Positions 57,304 through 64,000 of a stretch of 64,000 bases of DNA are shown in pieces. The stretch's first letter is position 1. The number at the start of each line of letters is the position of its first letter. The position numbers and the translations under genes are program-made. The notes under the pieces are model-generated. The model saw only the letters and a program-made list of their open reading frames with translations. It did no database searches and had not been told where the DNA came from. The stretch comes from Caulobacter sp. X (GTDB taxonomy: Bacteria; Pseudomonadota; Alphaproteobacteria; Caulobacterales; Caulobacteraceae): assembly GCF_002742635.1 (NCBI RefSeq), contig NZ_PEGF01000002.1, forward strand, positions 1,736,001-1,800,000. The letters are read 5' to 3'.

Positions 57304-60300
57304 CTACCAGGCCTTGGTCAGCTGCAGGGCGACGACGCGTCCCGTCGGCTCGTAGTTGGCCGGGTCGTAGCCGACCGCGCCGCGCGAGTCATAGAACGGC
57401 GGATCCTGCGCGAAGAGGTTTTGCGCGGTCAGGGCGACCACCACGCCGCGCCAAGGACCGGTCTTGGCCGGCGAGGCGTACTGCACTTGCAGGTCCGTCG
57501 TCGCCTGGGCGGAGACCTTCGGTCCGTTGGGGTTGCTGAGATCCCCGGTGTAGTTGAGCGACACGGTGGTGGTGATCGGGCCATGGATCCAGGAGGCCCA
57601 CAGGCGCGCGCGCAGGTCGGCCGGATTTTCCACCACGCCGGCCAGCTCGACGGAACTGGCCGAGGCGGTGATCCGCCGCCGGTAGTGCATCAGCCAGGAG
57701 ATGTTGGCGTTCAGCACCACCGGATCGCCGGCCACGCGCATCGGATAGGCGCCGGACACGTCCACGCCGCTCACCTCGAAGCTGCCGGTGTTGACGTACC
57801 GGGCCTCGGCGATCGCTTGGTAGGCGCTGGCCGGATAGGCCGCCGCGGCGCTGGCGCTGGCGGTCGCCAGGATCGATTGGACCAGGGCCAGGTCGGCCGG
57901 GTTCGTGGCTGGCGTGATGAGGGTGCGGAACGGAGCCAGGTCCGGCGCGGTCAGCACGGTGGTGATGTTGTTGATCGCCGGCTGGCCGATGCGGTCGTTG
58001 AACTTGGTGTCGAAGAAGGTCGCCGATACGCGTCCGCCGCCCCAGGCCTTGGGCGCCAGTTCCGCGCCGGCCGTCCACGACTTGGCCGTTTCCGGGCGCA
58101 GGTTCGGGTTGCCGCCGTAGCGGAGCAGGGTGAGAATCGAGGTCGTGCCGTTGCTGATGAACACCGGCGTGGCCTGCTGAGGATCGTTCAGCTGGCCCAG
58201 CGACGGCGCGCGAAAGGACTCCCCGTAGGTGGCCTTGACCGTCAGCCCGTCGACCGGCGCCCACAGCGCCCCGACCTTTGGCACGGTGCTGGACCCACCG
58301 ACCTCATAGTGTTCGCGCCGCACAGCCAGGGACAACTCCAGCCGCTCCAGGCCCGGACGGCGGAAGTCACCGCCAAACAGCGGAACCCGTGCTTCGGCGA
58401 AGAGCGAGGTGACGTCACGCTCGCCGCGCCGCGTGAACGAGGCGATCGGCGCCACAGTGCTGGAGAGGCTCGTGCCGGTGCTCTTCAGGCCCTCGGTGCG
58501 GAACTGCGCACCAACCGCCAGGCGCACCTCGCCGGCCGGCAGGCGCACCAGTGCGCCGTCGGCCGTGGCGCTGACCGTGTCGAGCAAGCCGATCGTGGCG
58601 CGCTTTTCGTAGCCAGACAGCACAAAGTCGAGGATCGCCTGCTTGTTGCGGCCTTGGCCGATATAAGGGTTGAAGTAGCCGTCGCGCGCGGCGCTGTAGG
58701 GCGTCAACGGATTGTCGGCCAGATTGCCCAGGGCCTCGTTGAGGTAGGCCGAGTTCAGGACATTGGTCGACAGGCTGTTCTGCAGCTCTTCGCCATGCAG
58801 CGCGTAGATATCCAGGCGCCAGTCGCGCGGCAGTTTTACCTTGGCGCCGATCGACATCGCCCGGCTCTGCACCTCGCCGGTGCTGTAGAGGCCGCCGGCT
58901 TCGTTCTGGAACGAGTAGGCGATGCTGTTGGACGCCGCCCCGTTCGGCGACACGAAGTAGGGGTTCTTGGCGCTCACCGTCATCAGCGTCTGCGGCGGGG
59001 TGACGTGGGTGTTGTAGCGGCGGTCGCTGTAACGGGCGTCGGCGCTCAGGGTGACGCGGTCGCCGACATCCTGCGTCAGCGCCAAATAGGCGCTGCCGCG
59101 CTCCTGGGTCGGCAGGATGTCGAGGGTGGCGCGGTAGTTCTGCCGATTGACCTGGCCCGCGATGAAGTCGCTGGGCTTAAGGGCAGTGCCATCCTGACCG
59201 GCCGGGATTGCCCACATCGGCACGGATTGGCCGGTCGCTGGGTCGATACCCATGACGTTACCCGGCTGGCCGAAGATCAGCCGGCGGTCCGTGCCGCCCA
59301 GGGACCGGAGGTCGGCGTTGGCAGTGAAAGAGCGGTCGAGCGCTCGCAGGCGATTGCGCCGTTGATACTCTGCGCTGAGCAGCACTGATCCCGAACCCCA
59401 CGCATGGCCGTAGGTCTGAGCGATCTGGCGCTGGCCGGCCCCGCCCGCTGTCGTGCCTCCGATCCGAGCCCGAGTCTCGGCGCCGTCGTAGCGGTCGCGC
59501 AGCACGATGTTGACGACACCGCCGACGGCGTCCGAGCCATAGAGCGCCGAGGCACCGTCGAGGAGGACTTCGACGCGCGCCACCGCCGCCAAGGGGATCG
59601 AGGAAACGTCGGCAAAGTCGCCCATGAGCCCTGAGCCGGCGATCCGGCGGCCGTTGAGCAGGACGAGCGTGGCGTCCGCGCCAAGGCCGCGCAGGTTGAA
59701 GCCGGTAGCCCGCGTGTCGTTGGTCGTGGTGGGATCCGTCGCCGTGGTGCGCGCGTCGTCCGAGGCCGAACCGCCGAACGCTTGCGGAAGCGACGTCAGG
59801 GCGTCGGCCAGGGTGGCGTAGCCGGCCCGATCGATCTCGTCGCGGGTCACCACCAGGACAGGCGAGGGGCCATCGGCTGCGCCTCGGATGTGGCTGCCGA
59901 CGACGACCTCTTCGAGCAGGGTGCTGTCCTCGACCGACATGGCCTGAAGTGGATCGGCGGCGGACGCCATCAGTTGCTCGGGCGCGGAGGCCGCGACGGG
60001 CGTCCGCGCCGCGCGCAGGACGAACTGACCGGGCTGCGTCTCGACGATTTCAACCGCGCGGCCGACCAGAAGCTTTTCGAGCGCTTGGCGAACCGTGAAC
60101 CGACCCGTCAGCGCGGGCGCGGTCATGCCGCTGACCAGGGCGCTGTCGAAGACGATGTTGGTGTTGCTCTGCGCGCCGAGTGACAGCAACGCCTTGTCCA
60201 GGGGGCCTGATACGATCGCGACGTTGACGCCTGGTTCAGCCGCAATGGCGGCGACAGGGGCGGCCAGAAGGCCAGCCGCACCGACCAGGGCGACAAACGA

Positions 60301-60330
60301 CGATCCACAACTCAACCCAAAACGCGCCAT
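57304..60330 (-). CDS. TonB-dependent receptor with N-terminal signalling domain
   Basis: 1008 residues from ATG 60330, preceded by GGGGGAG; GTG 60336 would add two residues. The signal peptide ends VAAIAAEPG. An STN domain (about 35-95, VAIVSGPLDKALLSLGAQSNTNIVF) identifies a transducer-type receptor. A plug domain (VVTRDEIDRAGYATLADALTSL, GLGADATLVLLNGRRI) and a 22-strand barrel ending VALQLTKAW follow. It probably imports or senses the mature lasso peptide, or its metal complex, at the outer membrane and signals to FecR/FecI. The substrate is inferred from context. Confidence 0.95.
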   Translation of the reverse strand: MARFGLSCGSSFVALVGAAGLLAAPVAAIAAEPGVNVAIVSGPLDKALLSLGAQSNTNIVFDSALVSGMTAPALTGRFTVRQALEKLLVGRAVEIVETQPGQFVLRAARTPVAASAPEQLMASAADPLQAMSVEDSTLLEEVVVGSHIRGAADGPSPVLVVTRDEIDRAGYATLADALTSLPQAFGGSASDDARTTATDPTTTNDTRATGFNLRGLGADATLVLLNGRRIAGSGLMGDFADVSSIPLAAVARVEVLLDGASALYGSDAVGGVVNIVLRDRYDGAETRARIGGTTAGGAGQRQIAQTYGHAWGSGSVLLSAEYQRRNRLRALDRSFTANADLRSLGGTDRRLIFGQPGNVMGIDPATGQSVPMWAIPAGQDGTALKPSDFIAGQVNRQNYRATLDILPTQERGSAYLALTQDVGDRVTLSADARYSDRRYNTHVTPPQTLMTVSAKNPYFVSPNGAASNSIAYSFQNEAGGLYSTGEVQSRAMSIGAKVKLPRDWRLDIYALHGEELQNSLSTNVLNSAYLNEALGNLADNPLTPYSAARDGYFNPYIGQGRNKQAILDFVLSGYEKRATIGLLDTVSATADGALVRLPAGEVRLAVGAQFRTEGLKSTGTSLSSTVAPIASFTRRGERDVTSLFAEARVPLFGGDFRRPGLERLELSLAVRREHYEVGGSSTVPKVGALWAPVDGLTVKATYGESFRAPSLGQLNDPQQATPVFISNGTTSILTLLRYGGNPNLRPETAKSWTAGAELAPKAWGGGRVSATFFDTKFNDRIGQPAINNITTVLTAPDLAPFRTLITPATNPADLALVQSILATASASAAAAYPASAYQAIAEARYVNTGSFEVSGVDVSGAYPMRVAGDPVVLNANISWLMHYRRRITASASSVELAGVVENPADLRARLWASWIHGPITTTVSLNYTGDLSNPNGPKVSAQATTDLQVQYASPAKTGPWRGVVVALTAQNLFAQDPPFYDSRGAVGYDPANYEPTGRVVALQLTKAW

Positions 60331-60447
60331 CTTCACTCCCCCGGCGCGCCCGGGCCTTCACAACGAAGCCACATTGTTCAACGCGCTGAAGGGTGAGACG
60401 AGAGTTTGAGCGATCCTTAGTAGTTCGACTGCGGAATTATTTTCAGG

Positions 60448-61443
60448 TCAGCCCTCGGGGGCCTTTAGCTCGATGTCGCCGCCCAATCGCCGATCTGCTT
60501 TCAGGCCATAGAGCGTCGTCATCGCCGTGACGAACTCCATGGGCTTTCCAATGGCGAAGTCGCCGTTGACGCGGGTGTGGGCGGGAACGTCGGCGCTCAG
60601 AATGACCTTGTCGCGGCTGTAGCGGTTGATCTCGTCGACCGCGTCTTCGAGCGGGGTGGCGCGAAAACTCACCCGCCCCTCGGTCCAACCCGTGGCGACG
60701 GCGAGATCCGTCGGAACCGGCGCTGGCGCGACGTTTCGTCTGCCCGTGGTCAGGGTTTGGCCGGGTTCGAGCGTCCAGGCTGCGGATCGACTGCCGCGTT
60801 CAGTGACGGCGACCTTGCCTTCGGCGAGCACGACCTTGGCGCCGCCGTCAGCGCGCCTGACGTCGAAGCGTGTTCCGAGAGCGCGCACCTCGGTGTCGCC
60901 GGCCACGACGACGAAGGGGTGCGCATGATCGTGCGCGACGTCGAAGAAGGCTTGCCCACGGAGCAGTTCGACGCGACGCAGGCCGTTGTCGAAGCGCACC
61001 TTCAAGGCCGTGTCGGTGTTGAGCCGAACCCGCGTGCCGTCGGGGAGTTCAGCGACCGTCTGGCGTCCAATGTCGGTCGAATAGGTAGGCGCCGTGAGCT
61101 TCCAGACGATGACGGATGCGGCGACTAAGCCCGTGATCGCGATGCCAACGGCCCAGCGCTGGCGCGCTTTGGACAGCATGTTGCGGTGCCAGGGTGGCGG
61201 CGCTGGCGCGCGGCGCTGGCGGGCGGCGTGCGCGATGGCGCGCATGTCCGGGTCATCCTGCAGCGACAGCGCCAGGCGACTGATGTCCTCGATCCGATTG
61301 TAGGCGGCGAGGTTGTCGGGGTTCCGTCGCCAGGCCTGGAACGCTTCAAGGTCCTCGTTTTCGACAGGCGGATTCAGGAGCCGCGTGAACCAATCGGCGG
61401 CTTCACGCTCCTGCTGGGTCGGCTCGTTCCGTGCCTCAATCAT
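60448..61443 (-). CDS. fecR: FecR-type anti-sigma/transmembrane regulator
   Basis: 331 residues: N-terminal sigma-binding region (EREAADWFTRLLNPPVENEDLEAFQAWRR), a membrane helix (about 97-118, AVGIAITGLVAASVIVWKL), the periplasmic FecR domain (VAELPDGTRVRLNTDTALKVRF, FFDVAHDHAHPFVVVAGDTEVRALGT) and a C-terminal STN-interacting region (SRDKVILSADVPAHTRVNGDF). Relays receptor occupancy to the sigma factor. Overlaps fecI by eight bases. Confidence 0.94.
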   Translation of the reverse strand: MIEARNEPTQQEREAADWFTRLLNPPVENEDLEAFQAWRRNPDNLAAYNRIEDISRLALSLQDDPDMRAIAHAARQRRAPAPPPWHRNMLSKARQRWAVGIAITGLVAASVIVWKLTAPTYSTDIGRQTVAELPDGTRVRLNTDTALKVRFDNGLRRVELLRGQAFFDVAHDHAHPFVVVAGDTEVRALGTRFDVRRADGGAKVVLAEGKVAVTERGSRSAAWTLEPGQTLTTGRRNVAPAPVPTDLAVATGWTEGRVSFRATPLEDAVDEINRYSRDKVILSADVPAHTRVNGDFAIGKPMEFVTAMTTLYGLKADRRLGGDIELKAPEG

Positions 61444-62008
61444 CGCCCATTTGCCTCGGTCGCATGGCCGCTGCGGTGAGTTCGTACGCGAGACGCAATC
61501 GGTGATTCACGGTCGTGTAGGGAATGCCCAACGTGTCCGCGATCTCCTGGTACGCCATCCCCTCGATATTCTTCAGAACGAAAACCTCGCGCAACTCAGG
61601 CGGGAGGTCCATCACGATTTTCTTCAGGGTAAGTGTTTCGTCCTGCGCGGCTGGTGTTCCCATGCGCGTGAAGAAGCTGTCGTCGACCGTCTGCGAAAGG
61701 CCGCTTACCCGGTCACGCTTCTTCAGATCGAGCACCAGATTGCGCGCGACCTGGAGGAGCAGGGCCTTGGTGTTGCGCAGCTGTCCGGCCGCTGCGTAGG
61801 GCGCCACCCGCAGGAAGGTCTCGGCCACGATGTCCTCAGCCATGTCGCTCCCCCACTGCTTCCTGACCGCCGTTCGAAGCCAACGGTTGTAGCGGCGAAA
61901 GAGGTTGTCGCCTGACGCGGCGATGGCCGCTGCTGTCGGTGCTGGGGGAACGGAGCCGTCCACGGAGAAACTTCCAACCTGGGATTGCTCACAGAATCCT
62001 ACGATCAA
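61436..62008 (-). CDS. fecI: FecI-type ECF sigma factor
   Basis: About 190 residues. Start uncertain: TTG 62008 gives an N-terminal tail MIVGFCEQSQVGSF, and no ATG lies upstream of the conserved part. Region 2 (FRRYNRWLRTAVRKQWGSDMAEDIVAETFLRVAPYA, LLLQVARNLVLDLKKRDRV) and region 4 (LPPELREVFVLKNIEGMAYQEIADTLGIPYTTVNHRLRLAYE) are intact. It presumably transcribes fecIR, the TonB receptor and isopeptidase genes in response to the lasso peptide. Confidence 0.93.
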   Translation of the reverse strand: MIVGFCEQSQVGSFSVDGSVPPAPTAAAIAASGDNLFRRYNRWLRTAVRKQWGSDMAEDIVAETFLRVAPYAAAGQLRNTKALLLQVARNLVLDLKKRDRVSGLSQTVDDSFFTRMGTPAAQDETLTLKKIVMDLPPELREVFVLKNIEGMAYQEIADTLGIPYTTVNHRLRLAYELTAAAMRPRQMGDD

Positions 62009-62116
62009 CTGAACATGAAAAGACTATAAATGAAGAAACTGAGCGTTTGCCGGTCTGTGTGACTTCGCATTGGTCCGTGATCCTGTTCGCGTCGTTGAAG
62101 TGGGCGCGCAGGGCGT

Positions 62117-62452
62117 ATGGCCGTCTTGGAAGTACAAGTTGGTCGGCTCATTCGTCATCACCGACGGCAGGCAGGGCTTACCCAGCCTCAGCTCGCTGAA
62201 ATCGTTGAAATGCAGGTCGGCTCCTTGAGCCGCATTGAGCGCGGCAAAGCGGCTCCGAGTTTTTCCACACTGTCGAAGTTGGCGGAGGCGCTTGGCGTGG
62301 AGGTCCGGGACTTCTTTGGTGTCGGAGACTTCGCAGCCGGCGAGGGACGCGAAGACCCGCTCTCAGAAATCGTCCTACTTGTCGCGAAGGCACCGGTGAA
62401 GGTTCAGCTCCGGGTTCTAAAAACTGTCAGAGCCCTGATCACTGAAGAATAG
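62117..62452 (+). CDS. small XRE-family regulator
   Basis: 111 residues. XRE helix-turn-helix at about 8-65 (VGRLIRHHRRQAGLTQPQLAEIVEMQVGSLSRIERGKAAPSFSTLSKLAEALGVEVRDFF). The C-terminal ~45 residues are a helical tail (PLSEIVLLVAKAPVKVQLRVLKTVRALI). Divergent from fecI with a 108-base AT-rich gap that should hold both promoters. Could control the lasso receptor genes or belong to the element backbone to its right. Confidence 0.9.
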   Translation: MAVLEVQVGRLIRHHRRQAGLTQPQLAEIVEMQVGSLSRIERGKAAPSFSTLSKLAEALGVEVRDFFGVGDFAAGEGREDPLSEIVLLVAKAPVKVQLRVLKTVRALITEE

Positions 62453-62612
62453 CGATCTGCTGATAAACGCGCGCCAACTCGCCGAGGAGTAGGCAGCGAG
62501 TCTGCGTCACCTACGCGGCCACAATCAGTGCTCGTGCGCAAGTGTGGCAACTTAACCTTGAATTGTACTGTGGCGCTTCGCAGTAGCGTCAGGTCTCTGG
62601 CGCCATGCAAGC

Positions 62613-63350
62613 ATGGCCGCGCCGCTCGATCCTTCGAGACCGGATCGCGCCGCGGGCGGCTGGCGCGCGCGGCTGCGGCTTAGTGTGCCGGACCTGGCCT
62701 GGGAATTCCTCAGGCGCAATGTCGAGTACCGCGCCGAGTTCGCCAGGGTTTCGCGCCGTCCCGCACGGATTGATCCATGCTGGGGGCTGCGGTTCGGCGC
62801 CGACCCTGACGTCCCTGCGCCGCAAGCCGAGATCTACTGGCGGCCTGAGGCCGCTCCAGGACTGGTCGTGCCGTTCGAGCAGGACGCTCAGATGTCGGCG
62901 GCCGAACCGCGCTCATGGCGTCTTCCGGGCGCAGGGCGGCGGGCCGAGGACGGTCTTCATGTGCGGATGCCGGAGGGGCTGCAGCTGCAGTATCGACGCG
63001 GCGTCAGACCAAGCGAACCGCTGCTCGTCGTGCTGGCGTTCGACCAGGATTTTGGCCTTCGAGTACGCGCTGTCGATCGGTTGAACCGCGCGGTGGCGGG
63101 ACTGGCGCCGCCGCCCTCTCACGTCACCGCCGCGCAGCGCGAACGACTGGCCAAGAGTCTCCTGGCTCTGGACGGCGACCTTGCGGGCGACAGCTATCGC
63201 GCCATCGCCGGCGCCATCTTCGGCGAAGCCTCGATCGCCCGGGAGCCGTGGCGCACCTCGTCGCTGCGGGCAGCCACCATTCGCCTGGTTCAGGCCGGGC
63301 GGCAGTTGATGGATGGCGGGTATCTGAAGCTCCTGCGGGGCGGCCTCTGA
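62613..63350 (+). CDS. DUF2285 (with DUF6499-like N-terminus) element protein
   Basis: 245 residues. N-terminal LSVPDLAWEFLRRNVEYRAEF is the W-E-F-L-R-R-N-x-x-Y motif of DUF6499, and the C-terminal DUF2285 region reads LAKSLLALDGDLAGDSYRAIAGAIFG to LMDGGYLKLLRGGL. This protein is a standard member of alphaproteobacterial integrative conjugative elements, directly before the HTH and DUF2840 genes, exactly as here. Probably a DNA-binding regulator of the element. Confidence 0.93.
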   Translation: MAAPLDPSRPDRAAGGWRARLRLSVPDLAWEFLRRNVEYRAEFARVSRRPARIDPCWGLRFGADPDVPAPQAEIYWRPEAAPGLVVPFEQDAQMSAAEPRSWRLPGAGRRAEDGLHVRMPEGLQLQYRRGVRPSEPLLVVLAFDQDFGLRVRAVDRLNRAVAGLAPPPSHVTAAQRERLAKSLLALDGDLAGDSYRAIAGAIFGEASIAREPWRTSSLRAATIRLVQAGRQLMDGGYLKLLRGGL

Positions 63351-63460
63351 GGGGGTGACGAAAACGGCGCCCCCCGTCTGCGTCATCCACCCCAGGCGAG
63401 GGGCCGCGCCAGCCTATCCGAACGACACCGGCCTTCTCCGGGCGTCGCCGAGGATACGCC

Positions 63461-63763
63461 ATGAGCAGCGACGCCCCGTCTGCACCCCAACGTCATCTTA
63501 AAACGATCGAGGCCGCACGGTTTCTGGGCCTGTCCGATCGAACCTTGGAGAAGCACCGGTCCTACGGCACCGGGCCTGTCTACCGGAAGATCGGCGGACG
63601 GGTCGTCTATGCGCTGGACGATCTGATCGCCTGGTCCGAGCTCGCGGCCCGTCGATCGACGACCGATCCGGACGCTCAGATCGTGCCCGCGGCCAAGCGC
63701 CAGGCAGAGTCCGGGAAGCGTTTCGTCGCCCCGTCGGCGTCGACCGCGCGGCGCGGATCATGA
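63461..63763 (+). CDS. AlpA/excisionase-type helix-turn-helix protein
   Basis: 100 residues: LKTIEAARFLGLSDRTLEKHRSYGTGPVYRKIGGRVVYALDDLIAW, then a basic tail. Paralogue of the gene at 9965-10240. Overlaps the DUF2840 start by four bases (ATGA). In these elements the protein controls excision or conjugation genes. Confidence 0.92.
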   Translation: MSSDAPSAPQRHLKTIEAARFLGLSDRTLEKHRSYGTGPVYRKIGGRVVYALDDLIAWSELAARRSTTDPDAQIVPAAKRQAESGKRFVAPSASTARRGS

Positions 63764-64000
63764 ACGCCCAGGTCGAACTCCTTTGGCTCGACGGCCAGAT
63801 TGAGCGCTGGATCCGGTTCGGCCGGAGCGCTGAGGAGCGGTTCATCGACCGCCGCCGACGCGTCGTCGCCTTCGCGCCCGGCGCCATCTTCGGGTTCGTC
63901 CGGTGGCGCGCGGGCGACTACGGAACCGTCGAGTCCAGGATCGCCGTGCTGCGCGCGGTTCGTCCTGGCGAGCCGTTCACGACCTATCCCTTCGTCGCGC
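63760..64000 (+). CDS. DUF2840 family protein, cut by window edge
   Basis: First 80 codons: MNAQVELLWLDGQIERWIRF, RSAEERFIDRRRRVVAFAPGAIFGFVRWRAGDYGTVESRIAVLRA and TTYPFVA. These are DUF2840 hallmarks; the rest lies beyond the window. In known elements this gene is followed by a TraF-like signal peptidase and other transfer genes, which cannot be seen here. Confidence 0.92.
   Translation, partial: MNAQVELLWLDGQIERWIRFGRSAEERFIDRRRRVVAFAPGAIFGFVRWRAGDYGTVESRIAVLRAVRPGEPFTTYPFVA

Noticed and set aside
56857..59388. Open frame of 843 codons on the plus strand
   Set aside because: Antisense to the isopeptidase and TonB receptor, with low-complexity R/G/Q composition and no domain.
1..64000. CRISPR array, tRNA or rRNA genes, integrase, att sites, origin
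   Set aside because: Searched by eye on both strands; no regular spacer-repeat pattern, cloverleaf, recombinase signature or end repeat was seen. The element boundaries must lie outside or are not recognisable.

Overview
This 64-kb window is GC-rich DNA with the codon habits of an alphaproteobacterium. Gene content points to Caulobacteraceae (Caulobacter, Phenylobacterium or Brevundimonas type): caulonodin-like lasso peptide genes, several heavy-metal RND operons, and accessory families (DUF736, DUF3768, DUF2840, DUF2285, a large ParB) that travel on integrative/conjugative elements or large plasmids of this group. The window looks like part of such an element with several cargo blocks. I see no integrase, att site, origin, tRNA, rRNA or CRISPR array.

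Bases 1-32575 are a metal-resistance island. A minus-strand unit cnrY-cnrX-cnrH-czcC-czcB-czcA (czcA cut by the left edge) couples a membrane-anchored metal sensor and ECF sigma factor to an RND efflux pump. The CnrX-like sensor keeps the five metal ligands H42, H46, E63, H119 and M123 at the numbering I recall for Cupriavidus CnrX. Small membrane genes follow: a DUF1289 protein, a HupE/UreJ-like protein and an anchor protein. Two plus-strand czcCBA operons come next, each preceded by a small CzcI-like exported peptide. They also carry a DUF190 protein, a P1B-4-type ATPase, an SRPBCC protein, an orphan FlgC-like protein, a CDF exporter and a frameshifted acyltransferase. Within this block, 9965-11685 holds an AlpA-like helix-turn-helix gene and an orphan protein with a GIY-YIG-like end, in AT-richer DNA.

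Bases 32600-50960 are a mixed accessory region. It holds a HEPN-type protein, a DUF3768 gene and a ParB gene that share a long structured leader, and a ribD-ribE-ribBA-ribH operon with a divergent GntR/FCD regulator. It also holds a candidate defence locus: an XRE regulator, a HEPN/TOPRIM-associated protein and a 1246-residue nuclease-like protein. A thermonuclease-like gene and a DUF736 family with one broken inverted copy complete it.

Bases 51296-62008 are a complete lasso peptide locus: GntR regulator, two 36-37-residue precursors, a fused RRE-transglutaminase B protein and an asparagine-synthetase-like cyclase on the plus strand. A prolyl-oligopeptidase-type isopeptidase, a TonB receptor, FecR and FecI face them on the minus strand. 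Both predicted core peptides would begin with Asp if the usual Thr-(-2) cleavage rule holds, which would be unusual. Bases 62117-64000 return to element backbone: XRE, DUF2285, HTH and DUF2840 (cut by the right edge).
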